Of a DNA stretch of 64,000 nucleotides, positions 7,041 through 16,000 are shown piece by piece. The DNA comes from Mucilaginibacter dorajii. GTDB lineage: Bacteria > Bacteroidota > Bacteroidia > Sphingobacteriales > Sphingobacteriaceae. Location: positions 1 to 64,000 of the forward strand of contig NZ_JANTYS010000010.1 in assembly GCF_024808255.1 (NCBI RefSeq), written 5' to 3'. Made by a program: the position numbers and the translations under genes. The notes under the pieces are model-generated. The model was given only the letters and a program-made list of their open reading frames with translations, had not been told where the DNA came from and made no database searches. Within the stretch, counting starts at the first letter, position 1. Each line of letters opens with the position of its first letter.

Positions 7041-9971
7041 ATGAGTAAAGAAGCAGAAAAAGATCCGTCGAAACATATTATCATCAAGGGGGCACGCGTA
7101 CATAACCTCAAAAATATGGACGTGGCCATTCCCAAGAATAAACTGGTTGTGGTTACCGGCATGTCGGGTTCGGGCAAGTCGTCACTTGCTTTTGATACCT
7201 TGTATGCCGAAGGTCAGCGCCGGTATGTAGAGAGCCTTTCATCATATGCCCGGCAGTTTTTGGGCCGTATGAACAAACCCGATGTTGATTATATTAAAGG
7301 TATCGCACCCGCCATCGCCATTGAGCAAAAGGTAATCACCTCAAATCCGCGATCAACGGTGGGTACGTCTACCGAGATCTATGATTATTTAAAACTACTT
7401 TTTTCGCGTATTGGTAAAACCATTTCGCCCATATCCGGGCAATTGGTAAAAAAGGATTCAGTTACCGATGTAGTTAACTTTATTCTTGCCCTACCCAACG
7501 ATAGCCAGGTAACCATATTGGCCCCGCTTTATCCGCATAATAACCGCAGCTTAAAAGAAGAGCTGGCTGTATTAATGCAAAAAGGCTTTGTACGGGTTGA
7601 ATACCAGGGTAAACTATCAAAAATTGAAGCCCTGTTGGAGGATGCCAGCATTGTTGATGATGGCTCATGGCTGGTAGAGGAGCTGAAAGATGAAAGCGAA
7701 AAGCCTAAAGCGAAGGGCAAAAAGCTAAAGGTTGTAAGCGATACCGAAACGGCTAATGCTGCAACCCACTCTGCAGATACTTATAATGCTGTACGTATTG
7801 TGGTTGATCGTGTTACTAAAAATGAAGAAGATGAAACTATAAGTCGTCTTGGCGACTCGATACAAACGGCGTTTTTTGAAGGTAAAGGCGATTGCTACGT
7901 ACGTTACCAGCAGCCAGATGCCGAAACAGAAACAGAACGCTTTTTTTGCGACCGTTTTGAGTTGGATGGTATCAAATTTGAAGAACCTACGCCAAACTTT
8001 TTCAGTTTTAACAACCCTTATGGTGCCTGCAAAAAATGCGAAGGCTATGGTAAGGTAATTGGCATTGATGAGGATCTGGTTATACCCGATAAAAGCAAAT
8101 CTATTTACGAAGGAGCCATTGCCCCATGGCGCGGCGAAAAAATGCGCGAGTGGAATGATAACCTGGTAAGGCATGCGCTTAAGTTTGATTTCCCCATCCA
8201 TCGCCAGTATAACCAGCTTACGCCAAAAGAGCAAAAACTATTATGGACAGGTAATAAATTTTTCCGTGGCCTTGATGAGTTTTTCAAGGAGATGGAAGAG
8301 CAAACCTACAAGATCCAATACCGTGTTCTGTTATCACGTTATCGTGGTAAAACTACCTGCCCCGAGTGTAAAGGCAGTCGCCTACGCCAGGATGCATCGT
8401 ATGTAAAGATCAGCGAACGATCAATCACCGATGTGGTTTTGATGCCTTTGGACACTGCGCTTGACTTTTTCCAAAACATCCAGCTTAACGAAACCGATGC
8501 CAAGGTGGGTAAAAGGCTGCTAATGGAAATCACAAACCGGTTGGTGTTCCTGAACGATGTAGGCTTAAGCTACTTAACACTTAACCGTTTATCAAACACC
8601 TTATCGGGGGGCGAATCGCAGCGTATTAACCTGGCTACTTCTTTAGGCAGTAGCCTGGTTGGTTCAATTTATGTTTTAGATGAGCCCAGCATCGGCTTAC
8701 ACCCGCGCGATACCCAACGCTTAATTAGCGTGCTTAAATCCCTGCGCGATGTAGGCAACACCGTTTTGGTGGTTGAGCACGAGGAGGAGATCATGAAAGC
8801 TGCCGACCATATCATTGATATTGGCCCCGAGGCTGGCACCCATGGCGGTGAACTGATCTTTACCGGCACTTATGATCAAATTATAAAAGATGACAACAGC
8901 CTTACCGGCAAATACCTGAGCGGGCGTGAAGAAATTGCCATACCGGCCACACGTCGCAAATGGAACGATTATATTGAAATAAAAGGCGGCCGCGAAAATA
9001 ACCTGCAACATGTAAATGCCAGGTTCCCTTTGGGGGTGCTTACCGTAGTTACCGGTGTATCCGGCTCAGGTAAAACCAGTTTGGTGAAACGCATCCTGGC
9101 TCCTGCCCTGCAAAAAACACTTGGTAATTACTCGGGCGAGCAAACCGGATCATACGATAGCATTGAGGGCGACTACGCCAAAATTGAACAGGTAGAAATG
9201 GTTGATCAAAACCCTATCGGTCGTTCATCACGCTCAAACCCGGTTACCTATGTAAAAGCCTGGGACGAGATCCGTAACCTGTTTGCCTCACAAGCTGCTG
9301 CGAAAGCGGCGGGCTTAAAACCATCGGCTTTCTCCTTTAACGTAGAGGGTGGTCGTTGTGATGTTTGCCAGGGCGAAGGGGAAGTGAAGATAGAGATGCA
9401 GTTTATGGCCGATATCTTTTTAACCTGCGAAACCTGCGGCGGCAATCGTTTTAAACAGCACATTTTGGATGTTACTTATAATGAGAAGAACGTAGCCGAA
9501 GTACTGCACATGACTATTGACGAGGCGCTTGTGTTTTTTGCCAAAGAGCCAAAGATCATTGCCAAAATAAAACCACTGGTTGATGTGGGTTTGGGCTACG
9601 TACAATTGGGGCAATCATCAAACACGCTATCAGGCGGCGAGGCGCAGCGTATTAAGCTGGCATCGTTCCTGGTAAAGGGTAACAATACCCATAAAACGCT
9701 CTTCATTTTTGACGAGCCTACCACCGGTTTGCATTTTGCCGACATTAAAAAACTGCTTAAATCATTTGATGCCCTGTTAGAGCATGGCAACACCATTATT
9801 GTAATTGAGCACAATATGGATGTGATTAAATGCGCCGACTGGATCATTGACATTGGCCCCGAAGGCGGCGACCGCGGCGGTAAAGTAGTTTTTGAAGGCG
9901 TGCCAGAAAATTTGATCAAAGAAAAAAAATCGCACACCGGGCATTATTTGAAAGAACGGTTTGGAAAGTAA
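7041..9971 (+). CDS. uvrA: Excinuclease ABC subunit A
   Basis: UvrA is the damage-recognition ATPase of nucleotide-excision repair. Both ABC modules are present: Walker A GMSGSGKSSLAFD near the N-terminus and GVSGSGKTSLVKR in the second half, signatures LSGGESQR and LSGGEAQR, and Walker B segments VLDEPSIGLHPRD and IFDEPTTGLHFAD. Zinc modules are CKKC...CPEC and CDVC...CETC. From ATG 7041 the protein is 976 residues. An in-frame ATG lies upstream at 7017, but the eight codons between encode the intergenic repeat, so 7041 (MSKEAEKD) is preferred. It is followed by an intrinsic terminator. Confidence 0.97.
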   Translation: MSKEAEKDPSKHIIIKGARVHNLKNMDVAIPKNKLVVVTGMSGSGKSSLAFDTLYAEGQRRYVESLSSYARQFLGRMNKPDVDYIKGIAPAIAIEQKVITSNPRSTVGTSTEIYDYLKLLFSRIGKTISPISGQLVKKDSVTDVVNFILALPNDSQVTILAPLYPHNNRSLKEELAVLMQKGFVRVEYQGKLSKIEALLEDASIVDDGSWLVEELKDESEKPKAKGKKLKVVSDTETANAATHSADTYNAVRIVVDRVTKNEEDETISRLGDSIQTAFFEGKGDCYVRYQQPDAETETERFFCDRFELDGIKFEEPTPNFFSFNNPYGACKKCEGYGKVIGIDEDLVIPDKSKSIYEGAIAPWRGEKMREWNDNLVRHALKFDFPIHRQYNQLTPKEQKLLWTGNKFFRGLDEFFKEMEEQTYKIQYRVLLSRYRGKTTCPECKGSRLRQDASYVKISERSITDVVLMPLDTALDFFQNIQLNETDAKVGKRLLMEITNRLVFLNDVGLSYLTLNRLSNTLSGGESQRINLATSLGSSLVGSIYVLDEPSIGLHPRDTQRLISVLKSLRDVGNTVLVVEHEEEIMKAADHIIDIGPEAGTHGGELIFTGTYDQIIKDDNSLTGKYLSGREEIAIPATRRKWNDYIEIKGGRENNLQHVNARFPLGVLTVVTGVSGSGKTSLVKRILAPALQKTLGNYSGEQTGSYDSIEGDYAKIEQVEMVDQNPIGRSSRSNPVTYVKAWDEIRNLFASQAAAKAAGLKPSAFSFNVEGGRCDVCQGEGEVKIEMQFMADIFLTCETCGGNRFKQHILDVTYNEKNVAEVLHMTIDEALVFFAKEPKIIAKIKPLVDVGLGYVQLGQSSNTLSGGEAQRIKLASFLVKGNNTHKTLFIFDEPTTGLHFADIKKLLKSFDALLEHGNTIIVIEHNMDVIKCADWIIDIGPEGGDRGGKVVFEGVPENLIKEKKSHTGHYLKERFGK

Positions 9972-9998
9972 TATCTTCTCAAAAAATATAGCAAAAGG

Positions 9999-10032
9999 CG
10001 TTTACAGTATAAAACTGTAAGCGCTTTTTTTC
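9999..10032 (+). terminator. Intrinsic terminator of uvrA
   Basis: The arms gcgtttacag (9999-10008) and ctgtaagcgc (10016-10025) form a 10-bp stem with one wobble pair, followed by seven Ts. It begins 27 bp after the uvrA stop. Confidence 0.85.
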
Positions 10033-10198
10033 GGCATCTCTCCCACCCAGGCTCGGGGAAATAGCTTTTGAAGATTTGCGTAGCAAAAGGTAGCTCCTAT
10101 GGAGCAAAAAAGCATAAATTATTTGTTCTACAAATAGGTAGCCGCTATGTGGCATCGAAGATTTAATAAGACGAAAGAATGCCGCATAGCGCAATGGA

Positions 10199-10380
10199 GT
10201 TAAGTTAAGCAATTGACAGGATGCTCCAGAGGAGCAAAAGCTTTGTAGAAAATGAATAAACGTCTTTTGCGTGCCGTAGGTAAGCTACTTAAAGTTCCGT
10301 ACCTATGGCACGGAGTGTATCGTATTCCGTTATTGCTACAAAGCTTTATCCCCTATGGGGAAGAAAACTCTTAACTTAAC
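10199..10380. repeat. Palindromic element, arms gttaagttaag / cttaacttaac
   Basis: The outer arms at 10199-10209 and 10370-10380 are exact complements. An inner pair aaagctttgtag / ctacaaagcttt (about 10238-10249 and 10337-10348) and an innermost tgccgtaggta / tacctatggca pair give a nested, fold-back structure of about 180 bp with no coding capacity. Confidence 0.65.
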
Positions 10381-10622
10381 GTGAGTTCGATATAAGAACT
10401 CCCAAATGTCATTTCGACGAACGGCTCATGGCTTAGTGGAGGGTGAGGAGAAACTACCTCTTGAGCGAAGCGAAAAATCTTATGCGTTATGCAGTCCATC
10501 ATAGCATATCGTATAATATTTCTCTTTTGCGCAACCGCTCAATCCCGCCCTTGCTCAATCGAAATGACATCCTTTCCTTGATTTACGATAGCTCTTTCTT
10601 ATATCGAACTCACGTTAACTTA
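10373..10622. repeat. MITE-like 250-bp inverted-repeat element
   Basis: The outer arms (10373-10401 ttaacgtgagttcgatata...; 10594-10622 its complement) match with one or two mismatches. A second inner pair (aatgtcatttcga near 10407-10420 and tcgaaatgacat near 10558-10570) pairs as well. No transposase frame is present. It shares its left edge with the preceding palindrome. Size, terminal arms and lack of coding fit a miniature inverted-repeat element, but no target-site duplication was established. Confidence 0.55.
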
Positions 10623-10849
10623 ATGACATTACCGCGTAGCGGCTACCTATTGTGCTCATTGAAAGATTTTACCTTGTGAGGAAATGTTTAAAGCGATTTC
10701 CCTGCGCTCAGGCTGTTTATTCTTGATAGTCCGACCCTAAATAACTATATTTACGTCATAAGGCCTATATCTTATTCCTATCCCAAAACTACCTATCTGT
10801 TAAAGATACGGTAGTGACCACAGCCTGCTAACTTCTAAATCTTAAATCC

Positions 10850-11440
10850 ATGTCGGGTACAAAACACCTCTATGACGCCATTCGTCCTATGTTTGGCGGT
10901 CACCTTTCCCAACGCCAGATTGATGGCATCGAAACTATTTTAAAAGCCGCTATAGACGCTGGCATAACCGATAATCGTAAAACGGCTTACATGCTGGGCA
11001 CTGTTTTTCATGAGTGCGCCAAAACTATGCAGCCCATAACAGAATTTGGCAAGGGTGCAGGCCACGATTATGGCAAAAAATTAAAAATGAATAACGGACC
11101 AGGGCACCGCATTCCATACACCGGCCCCGATAAACTATACTACGGCCGTGGCTATGTACAATTAACCTGGTTTGAAAACTACGAAAACATGGGTTATTTA
11201 CTACACATACCCCTGCTGGAGAACCCAGAATTGGCCTTAGACCCGCCAACAGCTGCTAAGATCATGATTAATGGAATGACCGCTGGCTTATTTACCGGCA
11301 AAGGGTTTGACAAATACTTTACGGCCACTACAACCGACTGGGTAAACGCCCGCAAAATCATCAATGGCCTTGACCATGCAGAAGCGATTGCCGGCTACGC
11401 GCAAGCATTTTATAAGGGACTAACGGTACCCGTAGTTTAA
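10850..11440 (+). CDS. GH19 chitinase/lysozyme-like glycoside hydrolase
   Basis: The 196-residue protein matches the GH19 core: FHECAKTMQPITEFG carries the likely catalytic acid Glu55 and base Glu65. YYGRGYVQLTWFENYENMG (residues about 97-115) is the family's YGRGxxQLT signature, followed by DPPTAAKIMINGM and INGLDHAEAIAGYAQAFYKGL. Family members cut chitin or peptidoglycan. Short forms without signal peptide, like this one, resemble phage or bacteriocin-type endolysins. No holin, phage gene or immunity gene is adjacent, so it may be a domesticated lysozyme. The neighbouring gaps are rich in palindromes. Confidence 0.85.
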   Translation: MSGTKHLYDAIRPMFGGHLSQRQIDGIETILKAAIDAGITDNRKTAYMLGTVFHECAKTMQPITEFGKGAGHDYGKKLKMNNGPGHRIPYTGPDKLYYGRGYVQLTWFENYENMGYLLHIPLLENPELALDPPTAAKIMINGMTAGLFTGKGFDKYFTATTTDWVNARKIINGLDHAEAIAGYAQAFYKGLTVPVV

Positions 11441-11462
11441 TGAAGTCCCTTTTTGTCTGAAC

Positions 11463-11541
11463 CCGGATTAAACAGATTTTTCGGATTAACAGGGTTTTCT
11501 TAAGCCGATAAAATCCTGTTAATCTGAAAAATCCTGGTTAA
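11463..11541. repeat. Inverted repeat of ggattaacaggatt words
   Basis: The arms ggattaaacagatttttcgg... and ...cctgttaatctgaaaaatcc pair with a central attaacaggg/cctgttaat segment. It lies between the convergent GH19 gene and the small membrane protein, where it may also terminate transcription. Confidence 0.65.
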
Positions 11542-11558
11542 TAAAAGAATGTGCGGTA

Positions 11559-11729
11559 CTACTTACCACCCGTTTTAATATACATATAAACTATGCCGCC
11601 AATAACGGTAATAGCCAGTACAATAAGGCCGGTTACGCCTTTCTTTTTATCCTGGCGCATAAGCCACACTAAAAAAGCAACCATTGGCAGTACAAAAACC
11701 GCCCAGAATATTAATGATGGAATGTTCAT
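11559..11729 (-). CDS. Small two-helix membrane protein
   Basis: This 56-residue frame begins at ATG 11729-11727 and ends at TAG 11561-11559. The first hydrophobic segment is roughly residues 4-24 (SLIFWAVFVLPMVAFLVWLM). A positive loop RQDKKKG then precedes a second hydrophobic segment at about 34-51 (LIVLAITVIGGIVYMYI), and the end is KTGGK. By the positive-inside rule the loop is cytoplasmic. Codon use is ordinary and the hydrophobic pattern is regular, so I consider it real. The plus-strand frame over the same bases (11593-11781) runs into a repeat and looks spurious. No family recognised. Confidence 0.6.
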   Translation of the reverse strand: MNIPSLIFWAVFVLPMVAFLVWLMRQDKKKGVTGLIVLAITVIGGIVYMYIKTGGK

Positions 11730-11730
11730 A

Positions 11731-11832
11731 GAGCCCCCTAACCCCCTAAAGGGGGAATGTTTTGATTTGCAAAAGTACTAAATAAAAAAAATACAAGCCC
11801 CCTAAAGTTCCCCCTTCAGGGGGTTAGGGGGC
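11731..11832. repeat. Inverted repeat, arms ccccctaaccccctaaaggggg / cccccttcagggggttaggggg
   Basis: The arm at 11731-11757 and its complement at 11808-11832 are each themselves near-palindromic (ccccct...aggggg). They lie between the small membrane gene start and the tsaD stop, and could form a strong terminator for tsaD. Confidence 0.7.
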
Positions 11833-11837
11833 CAGGC

Positions 11838-12839
11838 TTAAAATATCATTCTCGCCATAGGTGCAACATCCTGCCCTATAAAATCGCCTTTTAAATATTT
11901 ATAGTAGCCGGCAATGGCAATCATGGCGGCGTTATCTGTACAGTACTGCATGGCGGGTATAAAAGCTTCCCAGCCATTTTTTTCACAAAGCGCGTGCAGG
12001 CCCAGGCGTAAGCCGGTATTTGCAGACACGCCGCCTGCTAATGCTACCTGTTTTATACCATACTCTTTGGCTGCCTTTTCAAATTTATTGAGCAATATGG
12101 TCACTATCCGTTTTTCAACCGAGGCGCAAATGTCGGCCATGTTTTCGGTGATGAAATCGGGATTTTTAGCTACGTTATCCCTGATGAAATACAGGATTGA
12201 GGTTTTTAAGCCGCTAAAGCTAAAATCAAATCCAGGGATCTGTGGTTCGGTGAATTTATAAGCATCCGGGTTGCCCTGGCGCGCATACTTGTCAATCAAT
12301 GGTCCGCCGGGATATGGTAAACCTAATATCTTGCTGGTTTTATCCATGGCTTCGCCTGCGGCATCATCAAGCGTTTGCCCGATGATCTGCATATCAAAAT
12401 AATCTTTTACCAACACTATCTGCGTATGCCCGCCTGATACGGTGAGGCATAAAAACGGAAATGCAGGTTTATGATCGCCGATAAAATGAGCCAGTATGTG
12501 CGCCTGCATGTGGTTAACTTCAACCAATGGCGCGTTTTGGGCAAGTGCAAAGCCCTTAGCAAATGATACACCAACTAAAAGCGAACCTAAAAGTCCCGGT
12601 CCGCGCGTAAAAGCTACTGCATCAATATCATTTTTGTTTACTTTTGCGTTCAATAGTGCTTGTTGAACGGCAGGAACAATATTTTGTTGGTGAACCCTTG
12701 AGGCAAGCTCAGGCACAACACCGCCATAAGCTTCATGAATGCTTTGATTGGCAATCACATTGCTCAGGATAACACCATCAACGCAAACAGAGGCCGAGGT
12801 ATCATCACAAGAAGATTCAATTCCTAATATTACAGGCAC
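11838..12839 (-). CDS. tsaD: tRNA N6-adenosine threonylcarbamoyltransferase TsaD
   Basis: TsaD transfers the threonylcarbamoyl group to A37 of ANN-decoding tRNAs, with TsaB, TsaC and TsaE (not in this window). The 333-residue length is typical. It opens VILGIESSCDDTSASV, has the metal-binding motif NHMQAHILAHF, and the ATP-binding signatures LTVSGGHTQIV, DDAAGEAMDK, PYPGGPLIDKYA and LAGGVSANTGLR, then CTDNAAMIAIAGYY. It is divergent from the TamB-like gene, and the gap between them holds another inverted repeat. Confidence 0.97.
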   Translation of the reverse strand: MPVILGIESSCDDTSASVCVDGVILSNVIANQSIHEAYGGVVPELASRVHQQNIVPAVQQALLNAKVNKNDIDAVAFTRGPGLLGSLLVGVSFAKGFALAQNAPLVEVNHMQAHILAHFIGDHKPAFPFLCLTVSGGHTQIVLVKDYFDMQIIGQTLDDAAGEAMDKTSKILGLPYPGGPLIDKYARQGNPDAYKFTEPQIPGFDFSFSGLKTSILYFIRDNVAKNPDFITENMADICASVEKRIVTILLNKFEKAAKEYGIKQVALAGGVSANTGLRLGLHALCEKNGWEAFIPAMQYCTDNAAMIAIAGYYKYLKGDFIGQDVAPMARMIF

Positions 12840-12847
12840 GGGTTTTA

Positions 12848-12972
12848 AATTATTGATTTATTGAATTGGTGAATTAGTGATTTTGTGAACTTTTATCAAA
12901 CTATCATTTCCTTAAATTGTAAATGAAGGAGGCAAAAAATTCACTAAATCAATAACTCAGTAATTCACTAAT
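12848..12972. repeat. Inverted repeat of gaattagtgattt words between tsaD and tamB
   Basis: The left arm (about 12848-12889; ttgatttattgaattggtgaattagtg...) pairs with the right arm (about 12938-12972; ...aattcactaaatcaataactcagtaattcac). The right arm lies directly before the uncertain 5' end of the TamB-like gene. Confidence 0.65.
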
Positions 12973-13018
12973 TAAAAAAAGCAAAGTTATTAAAAAAGCA
13001 CTCAAAATAGTAGCCGGG

Positions 13019-16000
13019 TTGGTGTTGTTGATATTATTGACACTGAGCATACTTTTACTGGCTTTTCAATATAAACCTGTACAAACATGGGCGGCCAAAA
13101 AGGCAACCCAATATTTGTCTGACGAGCTGCATACCACCGTAGGCATCAGCAGTCTGTACATTAAGCCCTTCAACACCGTTGTTCTTGAAGGTTTGTATGT
13201 ACTTGATAAAAAGAAAGACACCCTGCTTAACACACCAAAGTTAGCTGTTGACATCAATGGTTTCTCGCTTTTTAGCAGTATTAAGGCGCGGGTGATCACG
13301 TTTTCAAACATCGAATTGGATAATGGATCTTTCTATCTCAAAAAACAAAAAGACAGCACCACCAACCTCGATTTCATTATCAATTACTTTAACTCGCCCG
13401 ATACTACCAAACCATCGGGTAAACCCTGGACAATTAATTTTGACAGGATCGCCATCAACAACTTCCACTTCCGCTACAAAAACCAGCTGATTGATACGGT
13501 AATGGCGCAGGTGAATTTTGATGATATTGATGTGAAACGTTTCAGCACCGTGGTGTTGGATATGGATATCAAAAACCACCTGTTTAAAGGCAATGTGCAA
13601 AAGCTTACCCTGCAGGAAAAAAGCGGTTTTTATGTAAAAGACCTCCGGTCGAACATTACTATTGACTCCAACCAGATCCTGGCTCAAAACCTGCACATTA
13701 AAACCGGGCATTCTGATTTGAAGGATTATTTCAGGATGAAGTTTAAATCCTTTAATGATTTTAACGAGTTTACTACCAGGGTTTACATGGATGCCGAATT
13801 TAAATCGTCTCGCGTGTCATCGGCAGATATCGCTTATTTTACAGACGGACTTGAAAAAGTAAGCTTTGATCTGGGGCTGGAAGGCCGTGCCAAAGGCCCG
13901 GTAAGTAACCTTAAATCAAAAGGTGTGACCATTACCGGCGGGCAGGCTACCTTTATTAAAGGCGACTTTAATTTACGGGGCTTACCAGACTGGAACAATA
14001 CCTTCCTGGAGCTGAAATTTGACCAGATAGCTACCAACAAAAAAGATATCGATTATTTGATCAGCCATTTTTCGGGGCAGCCTAACTTAAAAACGCCCGA
14101 TATTATCAACAAGTTTGGCAACGTGAACTTTACCGGCAGATTTACGGGTTTACAAAACGACTTTGTGGCTTACGGCATTTTTAAAACCAAAATGGGCCGC
14201 TTTGATTCGGACATCAACCTTAAAATCGATAAAAAAGGCAAGCCAAGCTACAGCGGTAAATTGGATGCATTTAACTTCGACCTGGGGGACCTGTTGGACG
14301 AAAGCTCGCTCGGCCGTACTACTTTTACCTCAACCGTGAAAGGCAGTGGCGACGATTTAAAAACACTGGCCGAACAGGTTGACGCCCGCATCAATTACAT
14401 CACCTATAATGATTACACCTATAATAACCTAACTGTTAAGGGATCATTTATTAAAAAGCTGGCCGATGCCCGCATCACCATCAACGATAAAAACGTTAAG
14501 CTTGATCTTAAAGGCAAGGTAAATTTAAACCCCGAACTGCCTTCATATGACCTGGTCGCAACCATTAAAGATGCCAGGTTGAATAAGCTGAAGCTAAGCA
14601 AAGACACCATTACCCTAAGCACCCAGTTAAAAACAACCTTTGTAGGTAATGATCTTAAAAACTTAGAAGGCAATATTTTACTATCGCCGCTACGGGTTGT
14701 TGATCCGCGGAATAATTATTTGGTGGATTCGTTGTACGTGTGGGCAAAGGGTAAAGGCGATTCAAGGGAGATCGCTTTACAATCGGATTTTGCCGATGCT
14801 AACATTAAGGGTAGTTTTGACCTTGCCACCCTGCCATCGTACTTCAAAACCATTGTTAAAAAATATATTCCTTCGGTAAAAACAGAAATTGTTACGCCAA
14901 AGCCAGAGCATTTTGATTTTAATCTTAACCTCAAAAATCTTGATCCGCTTACTGCCATATTTGTACCGGATTTGAAAATTCCAGACCAGGGAACATTTAC
15001 CGGGCAGTTTGATTCGGCCAATAAAACGGCTACGTTATCTGGCTATGTTAAAACCATAAAATATGGTAAAATCATTTTCCATGATTTTATTATTGACGAA
15101 AGCACATCCGATGACATGCTCGGCCTCAACGTATCCCTCAAAAAGGTTGATTTAACCGACAGCTTGTTTATCAAGGATATTAACATCACCAACTTCCTTA
15201 AAAACGACAGTCTTAATTTTAACGTAAAGCTATCTGATAAAAACGCCGTAAACCAGCTGGATTTGTACGGCCTGGTTGAGTTTGGCAAAGATACCACCGC
15301 CAAACTAAAACTATTACCGTCTGACGTGATCCTGGAACACGAGAAATGGAAAATTCAAGACCAGGTACGCATCCGCCTGTTGGATGGGAAATCACAGGTA
15401 TCGGGCTTTGAATTATCAAACGGCGTACAAAAAGTAAGGATCAATGGTTTTATATCCGATAACCCCGCAGACCAACTTAAACTATCCTTCGAAAAGTTTA
15501 ACATGCGTACGCTAAACCAGCTTACCAAAACATCGGGCATATTTTTAAAGGGGGCACTCAATGGCGATGTGAATATGACAGGCATCACCAAATCGCCAGG
15601 GGTAGATGCGCATTTAACCATCGATTCACTTACCATGAACAAAACCCTCATTGGTGATGTAAAGCTGGTATCAACCCTGGGTAACGACCGCAAACAGGCC
15701 GATATGAAGCTGAACATTGTTAACCGTGGGCTGGAAACCATGAACATCGCGGGAATTTACGCCTTTGGCAAGGATACCGAAGACAACCTGGACTTTGATG
15801 TTAAAATGAACCAAACCGAGGCCATCATTTTTGAGCCGTTCATTAAAGACCTGGTATCTGATATTAAGGGCAATATATCTACCAATTTAAAACTCTCGGG
15901 CACTCCATCCAAACCGCAATTAAACGGCGATGTTACCCTGGTAAATACAGGTGTTACGGTTAACTATTTAAAAACAGCCTATACCGTTAACACTAAGCTG

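Larger units (their letters stand above)
9972..10849. other. 878-bp non-coding region filled with palindromic elements
   Basis: After the uvrA terminator this gap contains short words such as tagccgctatgtggc and ctccagaggagc, and two large nested inverted repeats (10199-10380 and 10373-10622, listed separately). Open frames here are short and lie on the palindrome arms, so I call no gene. A tatattta element near 10757 could be the GH19 promoter -7 box. Confidence 0.6.

Noticed and set aside
10443..10679. 78-codon frame in the gap after uvrA
   Set aside because: Lies on the arms of the MITE-like palindrome.
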